A DNA stretch of 30,832 nucleotides from Elusimicrobiales bacterium (lineage in GTDB: Bacteria; Elusimicrobiota; Elusimicrobia; Elusimicrobiales; Elusimicrobiaceae): positions 1 to 30,832 of the forward strand of contig JBAZJT010000022.1 in NCBI GenBank assembly GCA_041651175.1, given 5' to 3'. Both the position numbers and the translations under genes were made by a program. This document shows, one piece after another, positions 24,397-30,832 of the stretch (position 1 is the stretch's first letter; the number at the start of each line of letters is the position of its first letter). Below the pieces are notes generated by a model that did no database searches, was not told the DNA's origin, and saw only the letters and a list, made by a program, of their open reading frames with translations.

Positions 24397-26214
24397 ATGC
24401 GCCTGGAATTCATTGACTGGATTATCATAGCGGCCTCGCTGCTTGTCTGCTTTGTGCCGGCATTGCTGATGTCGCGCCGTTCCGGCAGGGACACCTCGGA
24501 ATTTTTCGCCTCCGGGCGCGCGGTGCCGTGGTGGCTGGGCGGGCTTTCCATGGTGGCCACCACCTTCGCCAGCGATACCCCCAATCTTGTAACCGACATT
24601 GTCCGCCGCAACGGCGTCGCCGGCAACTGGGTGTGGTGGGCGTTTGCGCTGACCGGCGTCTCCACGGTGTTTTTCTACGCGCGGCTGTGGCGGCGCAGCG
24701 GGGTGATGACGGACCTGGAATTCTACGAGCTGCGCTACTCCGGCGCGGCGGCGCGGGCGGTGCGCGGGTTCCGGGCGGTTTACCTGGGGCTTTTGTTCAA
24801 CTGCCTTATAATGGCAAATGTCAATCTGGCGGCCTGCAAGATAGCCGGCATACTATTCGGCATTCCGCGCTGGCAGACGCTTTTGTTCTGCGGCGCGCTG
24901 AATGTGGCGTTCGCGGCGCACTCCGGCCTGTGGGGGGTGCTGGTCATAGACATGATTCAGTTTTTCATAAAGATGTCGGCGGTGATAGCGGCGGCTTATT
25001 TCGCGCTGAAGCTGCCGCAGGTGGGCGGGCTGTCCGGGCTGGTGGACAAAGTCTCCGCCATGAGGGGGCCGGGCGGGACGCATTACCTGGACATGCTGCC
25101 GGATTTCACCGGAAACTGGGAGATGGCGTTTGCCGTCTTTGTGGTTCCGCTTGCGGTGCAGTGGTGGGCGGTGTGGTATCCCGGCTCCGAGCCGGGCGGC
25201 GGCAGCTATATCGCGCAGCGGATGCTGGCCTCCAAGTCCGAGAAAGATTCGCTGGGCGCGGTGCTGTTTTTCAACGTGGCGCATTATGTGCTGCGCCCGT
25301 GGCCGTGGATACTGGTGGCGCTTGCCTCGCTTATAGTGTATCCCGAATTATCCGACATACAGAAGGCTTTCCCCAATCTGGACCCCACCCTGCTGGGGCA
25401 TGACATAGCGTATCCGGCAATGCTCAAATTCCTGCCCGCCGGCTTTGCGGGGCTGATGGTAGGCGGGCTTATCGCCGCCAATTCCTCCACCATACTGACG
25501 CACTTGAACTGGGGCGCGTCGTATCTGGTGCATGATTTCTACCGCCGTTTTATCCGCCCGGGCAGGGAGGAAAAGCATTACGTGCGCGCAGGACGCATCG
25601 CCACGGCGGGACTGTTTGTCTGCGCCGGGCTGCTGGTATTCGCGCTGGACACGGCGAAAGACACGTTTGACATAGTGCTGCAGGTCGGCGCGGGGACGGG
25701 GCTTTTATATCTGCTGCGCTGGTTCTGGTGGCGCATAAACGCCTGGTGCGAAGTGGCGGCGATGGTCAGTTCCTTTCTGATTTCCGTCGCCTTCATCCTG
25801 CTGCGCAGGGGCTACGGAGTGCATTTCAGCTCCTGCTCCCAGCTTGTGCTGACGGTGTGTTTCACCACCATCTGCTGGCTGGCGGCGGCATATCTGGCCC
25901 CCGCCACGGACCGCGGCACGCTGATAAGCTTCTTCAAACTCGTCCGCCCCGCCGGCCCCGGCTGGGCCGGAATCCGGCGCGAAGCCGGACTGTCCGAAAG
26001 CGATTTGCCGGGGGGCGGGCGCCTCCCCCTGGCGCTGCTGGGCTGGGTGTCGGGGTGCGCCACCATCTGGTCGTCGCTGTTTGCGGTGGGAAATTTTCTG
26101 TACGGGCGCGCGGGCTACGGTTGCGCGATGCTTGCCGTTTTCATCACCGGCGGACTGACTCTGCTCTGGGTTATCCGGCAGTTGTGGACAGAACCGCAAC
26201 CCGTCAGCAGGTAA
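24397..26214 (+). CDS. sodium:solute symporter family transporter
   Basis: A 605-aa inner-membrane protein with about 13-15 hydrophobic segments and the sodium:solute symporter pattern. FASGRAVPWWLGGLSMVATT lies in the first two helices, followed by FASDTPNLVTDIVRRNGVAG. This variant is common in a subgroup of the family with unassigned substrates. NSSTILTHLNWGASYLVHD around residue 365 fits the conserved later helices. It couples sodium entry to uptake of an organic solute that cannot be named from sequence. The gene follows rmlA by 30 bp and may be in the same transcript; no Shine-Dalgarno sequence is evident. Confidence 0.88.
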   Translation: MRLEFIDWIIIAASLLVCFVPALLMSRRSGRDTSEFFASGRAVPWWLGGLSMVATTFASDTPNLVTDIVRRNGVAGNWVWWAFALTGVSTVFFYARLWRRSGVMTDLEFYELRYSGAAARAVRGFRAVYLGLLFNCLIMANVNLAACKIAGILFGIPRWQTLLFCGALNVAFAAHSGLWGVLVIDMIQFFIKMSAVIAAAYFALKLPQVGGLSGLVDKVSAMRGPGGTHYLDMLPDFTGNWEMAFAVFVVPLAVQWWAVWYPGSEPGGGSYIAQRMLASKSEKDSLGAVLFFNVAHYVLRPWPWILVALASLIVYPELSDIQKAFPNLDPTLLGHDIAYPAMLKFLPAGFAGLMVGGLIAANSSTILTHLNWGASYLVHDFYRRFIRPGREEKHYVRAGRIATAGLFVCAGLLVFALDTAKDTFDIVLQVGAGTGLLYLLRWFWWRINAWCEVAAMVSSFLISVAFILLRRGYGVHFSSCSQLVLTVCFTTICWLAAAYLAPATDRGTLISFFKLVRPAGPGWAGIRREAGLSESDLPGGGRLPLALLGWVSGCATIWSSLFAVGNFLYGRAGYGCAMLAVFITGGLTLLWVIRQLWTEPQPVSR

Positions 26215-26245
26215 TTACAACGCACAAATGCACAGGGATGTCGCG

Positions 26246-26288
26246 CTCGCCGCCGGCGAATTCCGCTGTCCAACTGCGGAAAACGGGT
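26246..26288. repeat. partial copy of the intergenic palindromic repeat
   Basis: GAATTCCGCTGTCCAACTGC (26258-26277) is identical to 22008-22027 of the 77-bp palindrome, and CGGGT nearby resembles its right end. The left arm is absent. It lies between the convergent symporter and MoeB-like genes; nothing else is recognised in 26215-26294. Confidence 0.6.
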
Positions 26289-26294
26289 AAGCAG

Positions 26295-27026
26295 CTATGC
26301 GCCTTTTGAGCAGGCCGCGCAGGCCGGGTTTTTTGCGAGATTGATTGTCTTGGTTTCGCAGGACAGCACGTCAAAAAGCCACAATTTACCTTCCAGCGCG
26401 CTTTTCCCCGCGGCTATGAGCTTTATGGCTTCCGCCGCCTGAAAAGCGCCCATCGCCCCGGCCACCGGGCCGCATACCCCGTAATCGGAGCAGGAGCCGT
26501 GCCTGTCGCATGCGGTGGCGGGGTAAAGGCATTCATAACAAGGGCCGTATGCCGGGTTGAATACCGCCAGTTGCCCCTCCCAGCGGTATACTGCCGCATA
26601 TACGCATTTAACCTTCAGTTGAATGCAGGCCCGGTTGAGGATTTTCCGTGTAGGGAAGTTGTCAGAACAATCCAATGCTAGGGTTTTCCCCGCCAGCAAC
26701 TGCCGGGCATTGACGGCGGACAGCCGCTCCGCCGCGGCTGCGACTTTTATGCGGGGTGTTTGTTCCGCCAGCCGCTTTGCGGCGGTTTCCGCTTTTTGCG
26801 CGCCCACATCGCGCGCCGTGTACAAAATCTGGCGGTGCAGGTCGGTTTCCGCGATAACGCCATCGTCTATCACCGTGATTTCGCCAATACCGGCGGCGGC
26901 CAGATACGGCAGAGCCGCGCAACCCAGCCCGCCCGCTCCTACAACGGCGATTTTCGCGTTTCCAAGCCTGGCCTGGCCCTCCGGCCCTATTTCCGGCAGC
27001 AGCATCTGCCGCGCGTATCTTTCCAT
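26295..27026 (-). CDS. MoeB/ThiF/HesA-family E1-like adenylyltransferase
   Basis: Such enzymes adenylate the C-terminal Gly of a ubiquitin-like sulfur carrier (MoaD or ThiS) for molybdopterin or thiamine synthesis. The 243-aa protein begins MERYARQMLLPEIGPEGQ, the family signature. The nucleotide loop VVGAGGLGC (28-36), TDLHRQILY, and CSDNFPTRKILN are present. Two CxxC pairs, CYECLYP and the C-terminal CAAC, fit the structural zinc site. There is no rhodanese domain. No MoaD, ThiS or cofactor-synthesis gene is adjacent, so MoeB and ThiF cannot be told apart. It shares a 17-bp divergent promoter gap with alaS. Confidence 0.88.
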   Translation of the reverse strand: MERYARQMLLPEIGPEGQARLGNAKIAVVGAGGLGCAALPYLAAAGIGEITVIDDGVIAETDLHRQILYTARDVGAQKAETAAKRLAEQTPRIKVAAAAERLSAVNARQLLAGKTLALDCSDNFPTRKILNRACIQLKVKCVYAAVYRWEGQLAVFNPAYGPCYECLYPATACDRHGSCSDYGVCGPVAGAMGAFQAAEAIKLIAAGKSALEGKLWLFDVLSCETKTINLAKNPACAACSKGA

Positions 27027-27043
27027 TTGATATACTATACAAC
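27027..27043. promoter_or_regulatory. symmetric divergent promoter between the MoeB-like gene and alaS
   Basis: The 17-bp gap holds TATACTATA (27031-27039). On the plus strand TATACT (27031-27036) ends seven bases before the alaS ATG. On the minus strand TATAGT (27039-27034) ends seven bases before the MoeB-like ATG. The two -10 elements overlap by three bases in a quasi-palindrome. Neither gene has room for a Shine-Dalgarno sequence, so both messages would start at or next to the A of ATG. The -35 regions would lie inside the opposite coding sequence and are weak. Confidence 0.55.
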
Positions 27044-29773
27044 ATGAAAAGCCAAGAGATAAGAGCCAAATTCCTTAAATACTTCCGCAATTGCGCGCAT
27101 ACGCCGGTCAATTCCAGCCCGCTGATTCCGCAGGACCCTACACTGCTTTTCACTTCAGCCGGCATGGTTCCGCTGAAACCTTATTTCCTGGGCCTGAAAA
27201 CCGGCATGAGCCGCGCCGTAAGCTGCCAGAAATGCTTCCGCACCACCGATATAGAGCGGGTGGGAATGACGGCGCGGCATCTTACGTTTTTTGAAATGCT
27301 GGGCAATTTCTCTTTCGGCGACTATTTCAAGACCGAAACACTGGACTGGGGGTGGGAATTTCTTACAAAGCAGATGAACATACCGCCGGACAGGCTCTAC
27401 GCCACCGTATACAAGGGCGGGCTGGCCCCGCGCGACGAGAAGTCTGTGGAGATATGGCAGAAACTGTTCCCAAAACATTTGCGCGACAGCCATATAAAAG
27501 AACTTGGCGACGATACAAATTTCTGGACCATGGGCCCCACCGGCCCCTGCGGCCCCTGTTCCGAGATTTATTACGATTTCGGCCCCGGCGATTACGGCCC
27601 GCACGAATGTTCCGGGGTAGGCTGCGACTGCGACCGCTACATAGAAATATGGAACCACGTCTTTACCCAGTTTGACCGCCATGCGGACGGCACGTTAAAA
27701 CAGCTCCCCCGCCGCAACATAGACACCGGCATGGGGCTGGAGCGGCTTGCCGCCGCAGTGCAGGGCAAAAAAACGCCTTTCGCAACGGACTTGTTTGAGC
27801 CGATTATCGGCCAGGCCGCCGGACTGCTGGGCTTTGAGCCCTCTTTTGACGCCAAATTCAACCCCGCCACAAAAAAACCGTATATAAACGGCGCCAACGT
27901 AATCGCGGACCATTGCCGCGCGGCGGTGTTTCTGGTCTCGGAAGGCGTAACGCCCTCCAACGAGGGGCGGGGCTACGTGCTGCGGCGCATTATCCGCCGC
28001 GCGGTGCGCTACGGCGCGGTGATGGCTAAAGACAAAAGCGGGCCCTTCCTGCATAAGCTGGCCCCGTCCGCCGCCGCCATATTCAAGGAGCGCTACCCGG
28101 AGCTTGAGAAAAACCAGCAGCTTGTGTGCGACACCATCAAGGCAGAGGAGGAGCGTTTCCTGGACACATTGGAAGCCGGCGAGAAAATGCTTCAGGACCT
28201 TTTCGCCAAATGCTCCGGCGGGTCTTTTCCGGGGGAGGAGGTTTTCCACCTCTACGAAACCTACGGCTTCCCGCTGGAGCTTACCCGCGAACTTGCCCAG
28301 AAAAACGGCATTGCCGTGGACGAGGAAGGCTTTGAAAAAGCCCGCGCAAAGGCGCAGCAGGCGGCACGGGCGAACTGGAAAGGCTCCGGCTCAAAAGACG
28401 TCTTTTTATTCCAGAAGGCGGAGGAGTCTTTCCCCCCGGCGGTGTTTACGGGCTACAACTCGCTTTCCGAGGAAACTACGGTAACCGGCATTCTGAACTC
28501 TTCCGGCGAGATTGTGGATTCGCTTGAAAAGGACGGCGCGGGATATGTCTCGCTGGCGGTTACCCCGTTTTATGCCGAATCCGGCGGACAGACCGGCGAG
28601 GCCGGCGTGATAACCGACGGCAAGGACAATATCATAGCCGTGGTGGAAGACACGCAGCGCCCCATCGCCAAAGCCGTGCTGCACAAGGTGCGCGCGCTGG
28701 ATAAAATATCCACGGGCATGGCGGCGCGCGCCACGGTTTCAAGGCCGCTGCGCCGGGCCAGCGCATGCAACCACACCGCGGTGCATCTGGTCAACGCCGC
28801 GCTGCGGCAGGTGATGGGTTCCGGCGTGCGGCAGGCCGGCTCTTACGTGTCGCCGGAGCGGTTCCGCTTTGATTACACCTCCAACGCCGCCCCGTCGCGC
28901 GAGCAGCTGGCGAAGGTGGAAGAGCTTGTCAACGCCGCCGTGGAAAGCGGCCTTTCCGTCTGCAAGGAGGAGCGCCCGCTTGCCGAGGCCCAATCCCTGG
29001 GCGCCACCACGCTTCCCGGCGAGCAGTACGCGGACCCGGCGCGCTTTGTGCTTATCAACAAAGGCGGCTTTGCGCGCGCGGCGGAGCGTTTCAGCCTGGA
29101 GCTTTGCGGCGGCATACACGCCGATTCCTCGGGCGAGCTGATGACGGTCAAAATCCTGAAAGATTCCTCCCTTTCCGCCGGAGTGCGGCGCATAGAGGGG
29201 GTGGCCGGCGCCGCCGCCATCAAATACCTGCGCGGCACAGCCGCGATAGCGGAGAATTTCTCGGAGCGTTTTTCCGCCGGGCTGGAGGAAGTGGAAAAAC
29301 GGGTGGAGCGGCTGCTAAAGCGCGAAAAGGATTTCAAGCGCGAGATCGCGGAACTCAAGCAGAAGCTGGTCGCCTGCCAGAGCGCGGACCGGGGCGGCGA
29401 AACCGCCTCCGGCGAAAGCTGCGCCCCGCTTTTTGACGTTGCGGGCGGCATGAAGGTGATCGTCTGCGCCAATGCGGACGCGGATGTGGCGATGCTGCGC
29501 TCCCTGTCCGACAAGTTCCGCAAGGAGCATCCGGGCGCGCTGGTAATCGCCGCCTCAAAGCGCGAGGATAAAATATCCTTCGTGGCCGCCGCCGAGGAGA
29601 ATTCCCCGGCGGACGCCTGCGCCGTCGCCAAAGCCCTGGCGGAAAAGCTGGGCGGGAAAGGCGGCGGCAAAAAGGACTTCGCCCAGGGCGGCGGCGAGGC
29701 CGCGCATTGGAACAATTTCAAAAAGCTGGCACTGGAGGCGGCGCAGTCCGCCCTCCCCGCGCAGAAAAGCTGA
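27044..29773 (+). CDS. alaS: alanyl-tRNA synthetase
   Basis: AlaRS charges tRNA-Ala and edits Ser and Gly mischarging. The 909-aa product has the standard layout. The class II catalytic core covers about 1-400 (MVPLKPYFLG, RTTDIERVG, HLTFFEMLGNFSFGDYFK, GPTGPCGPCSEIYYD, NIDTGMGLERL). The editing domain has its zinc ligands at His577 and His581 (CNHTAVH) and at Cys688 and His692 (CGGIH). A coiled coil follows, then the C-terminal DHHA1-type domain with FAQGGGE. The ATG at 27044 fits the family start and has no ribosome-binding site, only a -10 element seven bases upstream. A hairpin follows the stop. Confidence 0.97.
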   Translation: MKSQEIRAKFLKYFRNCAHTPVNSSPLIPQDPTLLFTSAGMVPLKPYFLGLKTGMSRAVSCQKCFRTTDIERVGMTARHLTFFEMLGNFSFGDYFKTETLDWGWEFLTKQMNIPPDRLYATVYKGGLAPRDEKSVEIWQKLFPKHLRDSHIKELGDDTNFWTMGPTGPCGPCSEIYYDFGPGDYGPHECSGVGCDCDRYIEIWNHVFTQFDRHADGTLKQLPRRNIDTGMGLERLAAAVQGKKTPFATDLFEPIIGQAAGLLGFEPSFDAKFNPATKKPYINGANVIADHCRAAVFLVSEGVTPSNEGRGYVLRRIIRRAVRYGAVMAKDKSGPFLHKLAPSAAAIFKERYPELEKNQQLVCDTIKAEEERFLDTLEAGEKMLQDLFAKCSGGSFPGEEVFHLYETYGFPLELTRELAQKNGIAVDEEGFEKARAKAQQAARANWKGSGSKDVFLFQKAEESFPPAVFTGYNSLSEETTVTGILNSSGEIVDSLEKDGAGYVSLAVTPFYAESGGQTGEAGVITDGKDNIIAVVEDTQRPIAKAVLHKVRALDKISTGMAARATVSRPLRRASACNHTAVHLVNAALRQVMGSGVRQAGSYVSPERFRFDYTSNAAPSREQLAKVEELVNAAVESGLSVCKEERPLAEAQSLGATTLPGEQYADPARFVLINKGGFARAAERFSLELCGGIHADSSGELMTVKILKDSSLSAGVRRIEGVAGAAAIKYLRGTAAIAENFSERFSAGLEEVEKRVERLLKREKDFKREIAELKQKLVACQSADRGGETASGESCAPLFDVAGGMKVIVCANADADVAMLRSLSDKFRKEHPGALVIAASKREDKISFVAAAEENSPADACAVAKALAEKLGGKGGGKKDFAQGGGEAAHWNNFKKLALEAAQSALPAQKS

Positions 29774-29807
29774 AAATCCCCGTATTCCGCCGCAGCCTCC
29801 GTTCCGT

Positions 29808-29840
29808 GCCGCCCGCGCAAAGCGCAGGCGGCGTTTCGTT
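29808..29840 (+). terminator. probable terminator after alaS
   Basis: GCCGCC (29808-29813) pairs with GGCGGC (29827-29832), and inner GCGC-AAA-GCGC extends the stem after one C/A mismatch. GTTTCGTT follows, a weak T-rich tail. Confidence 0.5.
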
Positions 29841-29856
29841 CTCGCCGCGGGAATGA

Positions 29857-29886
29857 TTGACACTGGGGTTGGCACGTAAATACAAT
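29857..29886 (+). promoter_or_regulatory. sigma70-type promoter of the propeller-like protein gene
   Basis: A consensus TTGACA (29857-29862) and TACAAT (29881-29886) are spaced 18 bp. Transcription would start near 29893, giving a short leader with GGAGG (29903-29907) eight bases before the TTG start. Confidence 0.65.
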
Positions 29887-29915
29887 GCAATTCGGCGTTC
29901 ACGGAGGGGGGCAAT

Positions 29916-30707
29916 TTGAGACAAAAAATATTGTTCGCCATTTTGGGCATTCTGCTGATGGTGTCGGTTTTGCAGCGGGCAAAGCTCAGGCCGGTTCCGG
30001 ACGGCTATCGCTATGACGCGCGCGAGGAGCCCGTTCAGAGCGCGCCGGAGTATGCCAAACGGCAGCCGCCGGCAGAGAAATCTCCTGAAGGCTCCGGGCC
30101 GGCGGAAAATTTACAGATACCGTCCATGGTGGCCCCGCTGTCGCAATGCGCCGATTTTTTCAGCCCTGAATGCAGCCTTGCCGGGCACAGACTAATCACG
30201 AGAAAAGAGGTGATATCCGTGCTGATTGCCGCGTCGGAATACGCGATATATGCAGGCACAACTGACAAGAGGGAAATGGGGATTTTCCGTCTGAACGTCG
30301 CCACCCGCGCTTCAAAACTTTTGGCGGATTTTACGAGTTATCCGCTTGTTTCCCCCGGCAGGCAATATATCGCCTATGACCAGTTTGCCGACAAGGAATC
30401 GCCGGACGCCCTGACAACAGACATATGGCTTATGGACGCATCCGGCGGGAACAGGCATCCAGTAACCGACGACGGACGCAGCAGAATCATCCGCTGGCTC
30501 GGCAGCGGCGAAATGCTGATTGCCAAAGTCAAATTTTCACAAAGAAAGCGGCAGAACATGGAGGATGACTGGTTAAACTGGAAAAAACTTTCCTTTGCCA
30601 GAATAAATGCCGCCGGCAAAATGTTGGAAGAATTGTCCGCAGAGCCGCCTCTTGCGGACATACACGGAGCAGTTTCACTAAAATATATCAGCGGCGCTCC
30701 GGGGTAA
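29916..30707 (+). CDS. membrane-anchored protein with TolB/PD40-like propeller repeats
   Basis: The 263-aa product begins with an uncleaved-looking membrane anchor (about 4-20, ILFAILGILLMVSVL), then a Pro/Glu-rich linker to about residue 70. Beyond it, blade-like repeats appear: GIFRLNVATRASKLLADFTS then YPLVSPGRQYIAYDQF, and DIWLMDASGGNRHPVTDD. These resemble WD40-like (PD40/TolB) blades, but there are only two or three, too few for a closed propeller. The start is TTG at 29916, supported by GGAGG eight bases upstream and a promoter before it. Function unknown; a location outside the inner membrane is inferred. Confidence 0.6.
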   Translation: MRQKILFAILGILLMVSVLQRAKLRPVPDGYRYDAREEPVQSAPEYAKRQPPAEKSPEGSGPAENLQIPSMVAPLSQCADFFSPECSLAGHRLITRKEVISVLIAASEYAIYAGTTDKREMGIFRLNVATRASKLLADFTSYPLVSPGRQYIAYDQFADKESPDALTTDIWLMDASGGNRHPVTDDGRSRIIRWLGSGEMLIAKVKFSQRKRQNMEDDWLNWKKLSFARINAAGKMLEELSAEPPLADIHGAVSLKYISGAPG

Positions 30708-30714
30708 GCATTTT

Positions 30715-30832
30715 CTAATTGAATAATGAGCCTGAAATCTCTCGTCGTGGCTCCGTCGGGATATTTTTTGCCATGCCTCCCGTTTTGATTGATTTTACCG
30801 TGTCTTTTTCCTCCGCTTCGCGCAGAATTCTG
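30715..30832 (-). CDS. possible 3' end of an unknown gene, cut by the window edge
   Basis: On the minus strand a frame open from the right edge for 38 codons ends in TAG at 30717-30715. Its charged start (RILREAEEKDTVKSIKTGG) looks plausible as protein. It would converge with the gene to its left, 7 bp apart. The sequence is AT-richer than the window average. I do not recognise a family, and so short a frame may be chance. Confidence 0.3.
   Translation of the reverse strand, partial: RILREAEEKDTVKSIKTGGMAKNIPTEPRREISGSLFN

Noticed and set aside
29868..29888. sigma54 promoter (TGGCAC...TGCA)
   Set aside because: The GG and GC pairs are 14 bases apart instead of the required 10, and a good sigma70 promoter overlaps.

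Overview
The window is about 60% GC and densely coded. It reads as the chromosome of a diderm (outer-membrane) bacterium outside the well-studied phyla. A SprA-type outer-membrane translocon, a PorV-like barrel and a secreted protease with a C-terminal sorting-like domain point to a type IX secretion (T9SS)-like pathway, best known from Bacteroidota and relatives. High GC, frequent ATA isoleucine codons and MORN-variant repeats would fit a lineage such as Elusimicrobiota. That assignment is inference; no rRNA is present to settle it.

Layout. 1-170: a possible truncated minus-strand gene start and a short direct repeat. 171-3411 (+): rmlC (dTDP-rhamnose synthesis) overlapping an orphan KdpD-like kinase that lacks its phospho-accepting histidine. 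3400-4725 (-): a MORN-variant repeat protein. 4863-6131 (+): a secreted clostripain-family protease with a strong terminator. 6290-7129 (-): NAD kinase, divergent from sprA (7287-12713, +). 13081-16648 (-): a yebC-ruvC-lipoprotein-ruvA-ruvB operon. 16735-16808 (+): tRNA-Arg(TCG), followed by hairpin-rich sequence with duplicated pieces. 17046-21960 (+): M4-type metalloprotease and PorV-like protein. 22085-26214 (+): polyprenyl-phosphate sugar transferase, rmlA and a sodium:solute symporter. 26295-27026 (-): MoeB/ThiF-type E1 enzyme, divergent from alaS (27044-29773, +). 29916-30707 (+): a membrane-anchored propeller-like protein. At the right edge, a minus-strand reading frame runs off the window.

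How the parts may work together. SprA, the PorV-like protein and the M4 protease could form translocon, shuttle and cargo of one export route. RmlA, RmlC and the sugar transferase contribute to a rhamnose-containing surface glycan. The Ruv proteins resolve Holliday junctions. AlaS, NadK, YebC and tRNA-Arg are housekeeping.

The most notable non-coding signal is a family of palindromic repeats (near 6.2, 12.85, 12.9-13.06, 21.96 and 26.25 kb), mostly between convergent genes. In addition, several genes have a -10-like element directly against the start codon and no Shine-Dalgarno sequence, which suggests leaderless mRNAs. The clearest case is the symmetric moeB/alaS promoter. I see no CRISPR array, no intact insertion sequence and no prophage.
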